24,806 bases of DNA from JAKEHZ01 sp035280505. GTDB lineage: Bacteria; Acidobacteriota; Blastocatellia; RBC074. The notes under the pieces are model-generated. The model searched no databases. It saw only the letters and a program-made list of their open reading frames with translations, and was not told the DNA's origin. The stretch spans positions 1-24,806 of the forward strand of contig DATEFT010000663.1 in NCBI GenBank assembly GCA_035280505.1. Reading direction: 5' to 3'. Shown in pieces: positions 1 through 7,326 of the stretch; the stretch's first letter is position 1, and every line of letters begins with the position of its first letter. A program made the position numbers and the translations under genes.

Positions 1-49
1 AGTGCCGTGGGCATCTCGATCTGTTACCGTCCGGGCTAAAACTCTGCAG

Positions 50-140
50 CGGCCGTCCGCCATGGACCGTGAGCCATCGATTTATTCAACCTCAGATCGA
101 GATTGAAGATCAAGTCCCCACGGTTCAGGGCGGACGGCCG
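50..140 (-). terminator. Long inverted repeat downstream of the receptor gene
   Basis: CGGCCGTCCGCC at 50-61 is perfectly complementary to GGCGGACGGCCG at 129-140, and ACCGTG (66-71) pairs with CACGGT (119-124) inside it. This gives a GC-rich two-step stem that begins 14 bases after the stop of the minus-strand receptor gene. No T-run follows, so it may act as a factor-dependent terminator or a 3'-end stabiliser rather than a classical intrinsic terminator. The remainder of the first 154 bases shows no gene. Confidence 0.5.
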
Positions 141-154
141 AGGTCGTCCCGGCG

Positions 155-3100
155 CTACCAGGAGATCTTCATGCCGAGCTGAATGATGCGCGGATCACGG
201 GCCGCATTATACTCGCCGAAGAAGGCACCGAGCGGGCGCGTGCTCCCGGCCGGACGCAGGTTGTTGGTCAGAGACACCTGGCCGTAATTGTTGAAGATCG
301 TTCCGTCCGAAACCAGTCCGCCGTTGGCCCCCGGAACCGACAGATTGGTGTTGGCATTGATTCCGGAGAACTGCGTGTGGTTGAAGACGTTGAAGGCCTC
401 CACTCGGAACTGGAGCATCCGGCCCTTGTCGGGATCGCCCAGCGCGAAGTTCTTGAAGAGCGAGAGGTCGGTATTGTTGATCCCGGGATTTCTCAGATAG
501 GTGCGCTCACCCTGTCCGAGACTGCCGAGTTCGGGGATGATGAAGGCATTCGGGTTGATCAGCAGGCCGTTGGGCCCGGCCGCCGGATCGCCATTGAGCC
601 TGAGACGGGCCGGTTCGGTCCAGGATCCGGTGATCCGCTGGTTGAGGTTGACGCCGCCGCCGACGCCGATCCCCAGATCGAACGGATTGCCGCTGATGAA
701 CGACGTGATCCCCGAGATCTGCCAGCCGTTGAGCAGCCCACGGCTCCACCGGCTGTGGCCGAAGCGATTGCCAAGTTTCGGCAACTCGTAGACGTAACTG
801 GCGGTGAAGGCGTGAGTCCGGTCGAAATTGAGCAGCCGGTAGTCGTAGAGCCGGGTGTTATAGGGATTGACGAAGTCGAAGTCGCCGGAGTTGGTGCCCA
901 GCGCTTTCGACCAGGTGTAGGCGCCGCTGAACGTGAACCCGCGCGAGAAACGGCGGTTGACCGCCACCTGCAGCGAGTTGAAGTTCGACGAGCCGGTGTT
1001 CTCCCGGAAGTTGATCGTGGTCAGCCCCGGATAGGGCTTGAGCAGGTTGTCGGGCAGCGCCTTCGAGCCGTCGAAGGCCAGCCCCGCGGCCCGATAGGCG
1101 GCCGGGAGGTCCGGATCCACGTCCGGCACGATCCGGTTGGGGAAGAGGCTCGGGTCCTGGGCGGCCCTGGTAAAGAGGAATCCGAACGGAATGGCGTTCA
1201 GATTCCGCTGTTGAAAGAGGTGGCGTGAAAGGGTGCCGACGTAGGAGACGTCCACCACCGTGTTGAACCCGAGATCACGCTGAACGCTCAGGCTCATGCT
1301 GTAGATGGTCGGGAGTTTTCCGTCCCGGGCATAACCGAAGACGGGGGAAGGCCCGATCAACCCGCTCTGGCCCGGCGTGATGTCCGCGAGCCGCCCGTAG
1401 AGTAACTGCGGCTGCAGGACGGTCGGCGGATTGGCGATCTGATCAAACGCCACGTTGCCCTGAACCCGGTCGTAGGAGATGCCGGCGCCGCCGCGAATGA
1501 CCGTCTTGCCGTTGCCGGTCAGGTCATAGGCGAAGCCGAAGCGGGGACCCCATTGAATCCCGCGGTCGTCAAAACCGCCGCGCGGATAGTCGGCGCTGGC
1601 CTGGCCGATGCCGTTCGCGAGATCACCGGTTCCGGGAACGAAGAGGCCAATCCGGTTGGCCTCCACGATCTGGGCGCCGGGCACCAATTGGCCATTGACG
1701 ATCTGCGCCGGATCCACGGCCGCCCGATTCGGGCCGCTCGGGCAGGTCGCCGCGCCGTTGATGCAGACCGGAATGTAGATTCGCGGCGCCTGGGCCGGAT
1801 TGAATTGAGACGGATTGAAGACTCCCGTCTGCAGCCGGGCATCGTACTGCGGCTGGTACCACGACATCCGCAGACCGTAATCGAGGGTCAGCTTGCGGGT
1901 CGCCTTCCAGTTGTCCTGAAGGTACCACTCGACGTTCCAGTATCGATAGAGGCCGTTGACGAAGTTGTTGGCCTGAGTATAGCTGTTATAGATGCCCAGC
2001 AGCGCGTTGGCAAACGGATGCTGACTGTTGAGCGGGTTGTTCGCGTCGTTGAAGAAGTTGATGTCGCCGTCGGTGCGCGCGAAGACGGTCTGGTCCTTGC
2101 GGCTGCGCTGCGCGTAGATTCCGGCCTTCAACGTGTGAGTCCCGATGATCTTCGAGACGTTGTCGATGAAGTTGAAGGTATGGTTGACGTTGATGAACGG
2201 CAGCCCGTTGTAGTTGGTGTTCGCGAACGACGGGTTGGTGTTCCCGCCCTGCCCGCTGGCCGGGGCGCCCGAATCGTTGATGTTGGCGATCCCGCCGAAG
2301 CGGAAGTTCGGGACGTAACCCGCGCCGATGCCCGGGAAGAGCTTCGGAATGTTGATATTGTAGGTGCTGGCCAGCGCCCGCTCGTCGTTCGGCCGCAGAT
2401 CGATGAAGTTGCTGCTCGGCCCGAAGATGAACTCGTTGGTCAGGGTCGGACTGAAGGTATGGGTCAAGCTCAGGACGCCGTTGCGGCCCGGTCGCGGGAA
2501 GGAGATCGGCGAGAGCAGGAAGTTCTGCTCGCTGGCGAAGCTGCCGTAAGAGAGCAACCGCTTCTCCACGTTCCGGGTGAAACGGCCGGTCAGTCGCGTC
2601 CGATCCGAGATGTTCCAATCCATCCGCAGAATGTCCTCGCGACGCGGGTACTGGGTCGAGACGGCGCTCGTATAGTTGTACCGGTTACCGCCGTCGGTAT
2701 TCGGCAGCGGGAACAGGTTGAGGATCGCCTGTCCGCTCTCGAAGAAACGATTGGCCGGGATCTGGTTATTGGGGAAACATCCGCTCCGGTCCGCCGCGTT
2801 GCAGGGGAGGTTCAAACTCGGGTCACGGATAAAGATCGGATTGCCGTTGCCGTCCAGAGTCTGCGAGAAGTTGCCGTTGCGCTCGAGCTGGGTGGGGACC
2901 CGGATGTTGCGCGTCCCCTCCGGCACCAACTGCTCGTACCATTCCTGGTTCCAGTAGAAGAAGAGCTGATCTTTGTTCCGGTTGAATTTGAGGAAGGGCA
3001 GATAGACCGGGCCGCCGATCTCGTATCCGATATTATTATACCGATAGAGATTGCGCGGTTGTCTCTCGACGTCGTTCGCACTGCGCCCTTCGGCGTTGCG

Positions 3101-3934
3101 GAAATAGTTGTCGGCGTTGAGCCCCTCGTGGCGATGGAAATAACGCGCGCCGCCGTGAAATTGGCTGGTCCCCGATTTCGAGACGACCGAGATGAAGGCG
3201 CCGCCCGCCCGGCCGTACTCGGCCTGGAAGTTTGAAGTCAGCACTTTGACCTCGGCGATCGCATCCGGATTGAGCGAGGCGTGCGTGTCGACGTTGTTGC
3301 CCGTGTCGATGTTCGAGGACCCGTCGACGGTCAGCTCCTTCTGATTGGCCCGCGTGCCGTTGACCGAGTAGTCTCCGAGCCGGCCGGTCGAGGACGCGGT
3401 CGAACTGCCGGTGACCGTGCTGGGGATGACTCCGGGCACCGTCTTCAAGAAGTCCTGATAGTTGCGGCCGTTGAGCGCCAGGTTCTTGAGCTGGGTGCCG
3501 GTCACGACCCCCGACCGCTCGCCCGACTCCGATTGAATCTCGATTCGCGCGCTCTCCGCCACCACCGTCACCGTATCGCTCACCGCGCCGACCTCCATCA
3601 CGAAGTCGCCGGCGTTGACCAGGTCGATGGCGTTCAGGATGATATTGGTCTTTTCGAGTCTCTTGAAGCCGCTCTTCTCCACGGCGATGTTGTATTTGCC
3701 GGGCGGAAGCTGGGCGGCGGTGAAGCCGCCGGCCGAGTTGCTCTTGAGCGATCGCGTCAAATTCGTGGCCGGATCGGTGATGGTCACCCCGGCGTCCGCA
3801 ATCGGCGCTCCGGCGCTGTCTTTGACTGTTCCGGTGATTGAGCCGCTGGTGCTTTGGCCCGAGCCTGAGACTGTGACTATCAAGGCCAGCATTAGAATAG
3901 AGATCGACCGACTCACGACTAGTCTCGCTGCCAT
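155..3934 (-). CDS. Oar-like TonB-dependent receptor with carboxypeptidase-regulatory-like domain
   Basis: This is a giant outer-membrane receptor for energised uptake of an unknown ligand, probably an oligosaccharide or peptide. A signal peptide at about residues 1-27 ends at a GSGQ-type junction. A carboxypeptidase-regulatory-like beta-sandwich follows (about 28-115, with GTVKDSAGAPIADAGV), then a plug domain (about 130-260) and a long beta barrel ending in an aromatic residue (KISW), as outer-membrane proteins do. The length of about 1,260 residues is normal for acidobacterial Oar-like receptors. Two ATGs are in tandem. The Shine-Dalgarno AGGAGG (3939-3944) is only 1 base from the first (3937) but 4 bases from the second, so I place the start at 3934. 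No SusD-like partner is present. The upstream gene on the same strand is a DeoR regulator that could control it. The family is certain; the ligand is unknown. Confidence 0.93.
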   Translation of the reverse strand: MAARLVVSRSISILMLALIVTVSGSGQSTSGSITGTVKDSAGAPIADAGVTITDPATNLTRSLKSNSAGGFTAAQLPPGKYNIAVEKSGFKRLEKTNIILNAIDLVNAGDFVMEVGAVSDTVTVVAESARIEIQSESGERSGVVTGTQLKNLALNGRNYQDFLKTVPGVIPSTVTGSSTASSTGRLGDYSVNGTRANQKELTVDGSSNIDTGNNVDTHASLNPDAIAEVKVLTSNFQAEYGRAGGAFISVVSKSGTSQFHGGARYFHRHEGLNADNYFRNAEGRSANDVERQPRNLYRYNNIGYEIGGPVYLPFLKFNRNKDQLFFYWNQEWYEQLVPEGTRNIRVPTQLERNGNFSQTLDGNGNPIFIRDPSLNLPCNAADRSGCFPNNQIPANRFFESGQAILNLFPLPNTDGGNRYNYTSAVSTQYPRREDILRMDWNISDRTRLTGRFTRNVEKRLLSYGSFASEQNFLLSPISFPRPGRNGVLSLTHTFSPTLTNEFIFGPSSNFIDLRPNDERALASTYNINIPKLFPGIGAGYVPNFRFGGIANINDSGAPASGQGGNTNPSFANTNYNGLPFINVNHTFNFIDNVSKIIGTHTLKAGIYAQRSRKDQTVFARTDGDINFFNDANNPLNSQHPFANALLGIYNSYTQANNFVNGLYRYWNVEWYLQDNWKATRKLTLDYGLRMSWYQPQYDARLQTGVFNPSQFNPAQAPRIYIPVCINGAATCPSGPNRAAVDPAQIVNGQLVPGAQIVEANRIGLFVPGTGDLANGIGQASADYPRGGFDDRGIQWGPRFGFAYDLTGNGKTVIRGGAGISYDRVQGNVAFDQIANPPTVLQPQLLYGRLADITPGQSGLIGPSPVFGYARDGKLPTIYSMSLSVQRDLGFNTVVDVSYVGTLSRHLFQQRNLNAIPFGFLFTRAAQDPSLFPNRIVPDVDPDLPAAYRAAGLAFDGSKALPDNLLKPYPGLTTINFRENTGSSNFNSLQVAVNRRFSRGFTFSGAYTWSKALGTNSGDFDFVNPYNTRLYDYRLLNFDRTHAFTASYVYELPKLGNRFGHSRWSRGLLNGWQISGITSFISGNPFDLGIGVGGGVNLNQRITGSWTEPARLRLNGDPAAGPNGLLINPNAFIIPELGSLGQGERTYLRNPGINNTDLSLFKNFALGDPDKGRMLQFRVEAFNVFNHTQFSGINANTNLSVPGANGGLVSDGTIFNNYGQVSLTNNLRPAGSTRPLGAFFGEYNAARDPRIIQLGMKISW

Positions 3935-4091
3935 CATTCCTCCTATCTCCTAACTTGAGTGAAATCCAGAGGTCCTTGTTACGATGTTACGATCTTCGCC
4001 GAGCCTCAACCTCATGACCGGGCTTCGGCGACTCCATCAAGTCGATCCAGCAAAGCCTTGTCTGCAATCATTCGTGGGCAATCGTCTGATA

Positions 4092-4105
4092 ATTACACGG
4101 GTAAT
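4092..4105. promoter_or_regulatory. Candidate operator upstream of the large receptor
   Basis: ATTAC-ACGG-GTAAT forms a 5-4-5 inverted repeat that would lie just downstream of the predicted receptor transcription start. A tandem GTTACGAT pair (3978-3993) also sits in this leader. The neighbouring DeoR-type protein is the obvious candidate to bind either site, but that is inference from position only. Confidence 0.25.
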
Positions 4106-4121
4106 CGATAAAGATTATGTT

Positions 4122-4150
4122 TATTTACTGCTGATATGATCACCTGTCAA
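4122..4150 (-). promoter_or_regulatory. Candidate sigma70-like promoter of the large receptor gene
   Basis: On the minus strand a perfect TTGACA (-35, 4150-4145) is followed after exactly 17 bases by TAAATA (4127-4122), a weak -10 that shares three of six positions with TATAAT. The region is AT-rich and lies about 190 bases before the start codon. The rest of the 348-base gap between this gene and the DeoR gene shows only short repeats. Confidence 0.35.
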
Positions 4151-4281
4151 GTTGGACCACTATGTTAGATAGATATAATCCAGTAGTTTTGGTGATACTA
4201 GAACCGACAATTAAAGGGTGCCGCCGATCACGGTGGGAAGCGAGGCGAGCCGGCCGGTCGAGGCGTGGATTGGGCCCGGCG

Positions 4282-5085
4282 TTAAGTATGAAGCACGCGG
4301 ATGTTCTTGGCCGTGAACATCGACGAGGTCTCGTCGGTAATGGCCCGGTCCGTGACCAGGATGTCGAAATCGGCCGGGGGCCAGATCAACGAAGTGCCGA
4401 TGATGCCGATCTTGCGATGGTCGGCGACGATGATTCGTTGGCGGGCTTGCCGCATCATGGCCCGGTGGATGGCCGCCTGGTCCGGATAGTTGGTGGTCAA
4501 TCCGTGTTCGGCATGAATTCCATCGACCCCGATGAAGGCTTTATCCACGAAGATCTCGCCGATGTTGCTCTGGGCCATGTCGCCGACGAGGGCGAACCAG
4601 GCCCCGCTGAGAAAACCTCCGGTCATACAGACCTTGATATCGGCCAGATGGCTGAGCTCCATCGCGACGTTGAGGGCATTGGTGACCACGGTGATGCCCT
4701 TGCGGTGACGGATGCTGCGAGCGACCTGCGTGGTGGTGGTTCCGGCGCCGATGGCGATGATCTCGCCGTCGGCGATCAGACTCGCCGCCATCAGACCGAT
4801 CCGGCGTTTCTCGGCGGCGCATTTCTGCTCCTGCTCCTGAAATGAGGAGAGGTGGCGGAACGGTTCGTAGAGCATCGGCGCGATGGGGACCGCGCCGCCG
4901 TGGTTGCGCCGCAGCAATCCCTGTCGTTCCAGCTCGGTTAGGTCACGCCGAATCGTGGCCGATGAGACATTCAAGCGCCCAGCCAGAATATCGACCGTTA
5001 CCTCGCCGTTGCAGAGAAGTTCTTGCAGTATGTACTCCGCGCGTTGTGCGGTGGTGGAATTTTCCCTGATCATACCAGTTTCCAT
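4282..5085 (-). CDS. DeoR/GlpR family transcriptional regulator
   Basis: This is a sugar-phosphate-responsive repressor-type protein of 267 residues, the usual length for the family. The N-terminal winged helix-turn-helix (about residues 14-68) shows the DeoR signature: VTVDILAGRLNVSSATIRRD followed by LTELERQGLLRRNHGGA. The C-terminal sensor domain (about 85-250) has the phosphosugar-isomerase-like fold pattern, with IAIGAGTTTTQVAR, VVTNALNVAMELS and KAFIGVDGI. The start at 5085 gives METGMIREN; a start at the second methionine (5073) is possible, and neither has a strong ribosome binding site. It lies directly upstream of the large TonB receptor on the same strand, separated by a gap that carries its own promoter candidate, so it probably controls that receptor. 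No sugar kinase or isomerase that would identify the effector is in the window. Confidence 0.92.
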   Translation of the reverse strand: METGMIRENSTTAQRAEYILQELLCNGEVTVDILAGRLNVSSATIRRDLTELERQGLLRRNHGGAVPIAPMLYEPFRHLSSFQEQEQKCAAEKRRIGLMAASLIADGEIIAIGAGTTTTQVARSIRHRKGITVVTNALNVAMELSHLADIKVCMTGGFLSGAWFALVGDMAQSNIGEIFVDKAFIGVDGIHAEHGLTTNYPDQAAIHRAMMRQARQRIIVADHRKIGIIGTSLIWPPADFDILVTDRAITDETSSMFTAKNIRVLHT

Positions 5086-5176
5086 AGACTAGACTCAGTG
5101 CGAGCTCCAGACCACTCGGAGTATGCTTTAGTTACATTGTCGAATCAACTCTGACGGAAAGGGGCCGTCCCAGACG

Positions 5177-5239
5177 AAAATAACGAAACCGGCGAAAAAC
5201 CCCGCCAAGTTCCGTTATTTTCGTCAGTTTCGTTATTTT
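5177..5239. repeat. Family B (9-bp period) inverted repeat
   Basis: AAAATAACGAAAC (5177-5189) pairs perfectly with GTTTCGTTATTTT (5227-5239). The stem continues through 5191-5198 with 5218-5225, with one mismatch between the two parts and one G-T pair, leaving a 19-base loop. The right arm consists of 9-base units such as GTTATTTTC, GTCAGTTTC and GTTATTTTT. It lies between the PepSY gene and the DeoR gene, downstream of the iron operon, where it could end or stabilise that transcript. A run of nine T occurs at 5261-5269. Confidence 0.7.
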
Positions 5240-5268
5240 TGCCGTCTCCGATCGCCCGTGTTTTTTTT

Positions 5269-6513
5269 TCAGGCATTGCTTCCGCCGGTCTCGGAGACGC
5301 CGTCGGGCAGCGGAGAAGTGGCCGGAACCGGCATTCGCGAACGCCTCGCCCGCCAGGCGCGAAGCCGCCGCCACGAGAGGAAGAGGCCGGTCCAGACCAG
5401 GACGGCCGCTCCGATCGAGACGAGCCCGGCGAGGGTCTGGCCGATCAGGCCGATCACCTCACCGGTGTGAGCGAACCGCAAGACGGTGCGGAGCTTGCGG
5501 CCGCTGGTGAAGCTCGAGAACGGTTCCCAGCGGGTCACCTCGCCGCTCTTCCGTTCGAAGGTCAGTTGGCCGCGTTTCTGCGGCTGTCCGCCGTTCCCCT
5601 CATCGATCGTGAAGGTGAGGGGGGCCTCTTCAGACGCCGGGATCCGGACGCTGATGCTCTGCCAACCCGGGACCTGTTGTTCGGCGCGGGACCATCCGTC
5701 GTCCAGCCCATTCAACGGCGGCGCCGCGGGTTGGGGACGGGAACCGTCGTCGCCCCGGCGGGCATTTTCACGGCGCTGGTTGCCGGCGGGGCCGGGGGCG
5801 TTGCGCGGGGGCGGCGTTTCACCGACCAGGCGATAGACCAGGTTGCTGGCCCAGGGGTAGGAGATGACGGCCCCCGAGATCACGATGATGAAGAGCGGCA
5901 CCGCCGACCAGAAACCGATCACGTTATGCCAGTTGAAGTCGCGGGCCTTGCCGTCGAGCCCGCGTTTGAACCAGAGCACGTTCCGGACCTGGGACCAGTT
6001 CCACTTCCGGGGCCACCACAGGTAGAACCCGCTGAGGACCAGAAAGAGAAAGCCCAGGTTGCAGGCGCCGGTGATCGCGCGCCCCACCGGCCGTTGATCG
6101 CCGGAAGCGCCGAGCCAGCGGTGCAGGTCCGTGACCGTCCGGAAGAAGCTGCGGGTCTTTTGGCATCCCTCGCCGAGCACCTGGCCGGTGTAGGGATCGG
6201 CATAGATGACGCGGTCGCCGTTGAGCCCGATCGCCGCCGGCGCGGTGGGGGCGGCGCGCAGGGTGATGGCGGCCGGCGTCAGGTCGGGCCGCGCCTCGCG
6301 GACCTTGCCCAGCAGCGTCTCGGCCGAGAGCCGCGTCACTCCGGCCGCCGCCGGCCCGACGCGATAGCCGCGTGTATCCGCCCAGGACTCGATCTGCCGT
6401 TCATACGCCAGCAGCGCTCCCGTCACGGACATGGTTAAGACTACCAGGCCGGCGATCACTCCGACCGGCAGGTGGCACCAGAAGATAATCTTACGAAAAG
6501 TGATAGTCGCCAT
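5269..6513 (-). CDS. PepSY-associated transmembrane protein, possible siderophore reductase
   Basis: This is a 414-residue inner-membrane protein of the PepSY_TM family. Membrane segments are visible at about residues 12-36, 148-167, 198-219 and 366-392. A periplasmic PepSY-like region lies at about 64-115 (ending in YADPYTGQVLGEG), and a low-complexity Pro/Arg/Asn-rich linker at about 233-265. Histidines H14, H131 (DLHRWLG), H196 (WHNVIGFW) and one in FAHTGEVIGL near residue 361 sit at membrane edges, as expected for heme ligands. Members such as FoxB of Pseudomonas are heme-containing inner-membrane siderophore reductases. Here the gene is last in a unit with a siderophore receptor and PiuC, so periplasmic ferric-siderophore reduction is a reasonable inference. 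GAGGT lies 4 bases before the start codon. The gap to the preceding gene is 30 bases, consistent with one transcript. Confidence 0.88.
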   Translation of the reverse strand: MATITFRKIIFWCHLPVGVIAGLVVLTMSVTGALLAYERQIESWADTRGYRVGPAAAGVTRLSAETLLGKVREARPDLTPAAITLRAAPTAPAAIGLNGDRVIYADPYTGQVLGEGCQKTRSFFRTVTDLHRWLGASGDQRPVGRAITGACNLGFLFLVLSGFYLWWPRKWNWSQVRNVLWFKRGLDGKARDFNWHNVIGFWSAVPLFIIVISGAVISYPWASNLVYRLVGETPPPRNAPGPAGNQRRENARRGDDGSRPQPAAPPLNGLDDGWSRAEQQVPGWQSISVRIPASEEAPLTFTIDEGNGGQPQKRGQLTFERKSGEVTRWEPFSSFTSGRKLRTVLRFAHTGEVIGLIGQTLAGLVSIGAAVLVWTGLFLSWRRLRAWRARRSRMPVPATSPLPDGVSETGGSNA

Positions 6514-6543
6514 GATGACCTCGAATGTGATTGGGGATCTTGA

Positions 6544-7224
6544 TCAAACATCCGCCCAACGGCGCAAGAGATTGTGATAGACCGCGGTCAGCTCCACGGT
6601 CGACGGATGATCGGGAAGGTCGTTGCCGATTCGCTGGATCGCCAGATCCAGATCGAACAGCAGCGTGCGCTGACCGTCATCGCGCACCATGCTCTGAACC
6701 CAGAAGAAAGCCGCGATCCGTGCGCCGCGGGTCACCGGACGCACGTGGTGCAGGCTGGTCGATGGATAGAGGATCAGATGGCCCGCCGGCAATTTGACCT
6801 TGTGCACGCCGTAGGTGTCTTCCACCACCAGCTCGCCGCCGTCATACTCCTCGGGCGCACTCAGGAAGAGCGTGGCCGAGAGGTCCGTCCGGACGCGGTG
6901 CGGCGTGCCGGTCACCTGGCGGATGGCGTTATCGACGTGATTGCCGAACGACTGCCCATTCTGATAGCAGTTGAAGAGCGGTGGAAAGACCTTCAACGGT
7001 AACGCGGCCGACATGAAGAGCGAATTGCGCTGGAGCGCGGCGAGAATCAGATCGCCCAGTTGCCGGGCCACCGGGTGGTCTTCCGGCAATTGCAGATTGT
7101 CCTTGACCTGTGACGACTGATGGCCGGCGGTGATTCGGCCGTCGACCCATTCGGCCTGTTCCAACTTCTGCCGGCACTGCGCGACCTCATCCTGAATCAG
7201 AATCTCGGGAATTTGTAACAACAT
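6544..7224 (-). CDS. piuC: PKHD-type Fe(II)/2-oxoglutarate hydroxylase, PiuC/YbiX family
   Basis: This is a cytoplasmic 2-oxoglutarate- and Fe(II)-dependent dioxygenase of 226 residues. The start was set at the ATG at 7224 because the resulting protein begins MLLQIPEIL, like family members, and places the iron ligands at H96, D98 (GNHVDN) and H159 (SLHHVRP) with the 2-oxoglutarate arginine at R169 (RGARIAAFFW). As I recall, these are the positions known for E. coli YbiX. An upstream TTG at 7236 would start inside a repeat element and is less likely. The gene pair receptor-piuC is widely conserved (fiu-ybiX in E. coli, piuA-piuC in Pseudomonas), where the enzyme is linked to iron-siderophore uptake; its true substrate is not settled. 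It is followed after 30 bases by the PepSY gene. Confidence 0.92.
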   Translation of the reverse strand: MLLQIPEILIQDEVAQCRQKLEQAEWVDGRITAGHQSSQVKDNLQLPEDHPVARQLGDLILAALQRNSLFMSAALPLKVFPPLFNCYQNGQSFGNHVDNAIRQVTGTPHRVRTDLSATLFLSAPEEYDGGELVVEDTYGVHKVKLPAGHLILYPSTSLHHVRPVTRGARIAAFFWVQSMVRDDGQRTLLFDLDLAIQRIGNDLPDHPSTVELTAVYHNLLRRWADV

Positions 7225-7234
7225 AATAGATCTC

Positions 7235-7298
7235 AACCGCGAAAGACGCGAAACACGCTAATCAATCAGCTTTCGCGTCTTTCGCGTGTTTCGCGGTT
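7235..7298. repeat. Family B (9-bp period) inverted repeat within the iron operon
   Basis: The left arm (7235-7258) and right arm (7275-7298) pair over 24 positions with two mismatches, leaving a 16-base loop. The repeated unit is CGCGAAAGA or CGCGAAACA. The two mismatches come from the two unit variants standing in swapped order in the two arms. The element fills the 97-base gap between the siderophore receptor and piuC. Being transcribed, it could form a stable mRNA hairpin that limits read-through or protects the receptor message. Confidence 0.85.
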
Positions 7299-7304
7299 TG
7301 AATC

Positions 7305-7326
7305 GACTTCTCCAGACTTTTTTAGA
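7305..7326. repeat. Family A (10-bp period) half element
   Basis: Two units of the 10-base family (GACTTCTCCA, GACTTTTTTA) lie directly beside the family B hairpin and include the stop codon (7322-7324) of the siderophore receptor gene. The barrel still ends in phenylalanine, so the repeat begins exactly at the stop. No opposite arm is present here. Confidence 0.6.

Noticed and set aside
1553..3235. 560-codon open frame on the plus strand opposite the giant receptor (also 377-1228 and 3281-3841)
   Set aside because: It is antisense to a well-supported gene, its composition is rich in Arg/Val/Asp/Glu as expected from complementary GC-rich codons, and it shows no motif or ribosome binding site.
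7225..7236. TTG start for PiuC at 7236
   Set aside because: It lies at the edge of the repeat hairpin, and the ATG at 7224 gives the family N-terminus and the expected numbering of the iron ligands.
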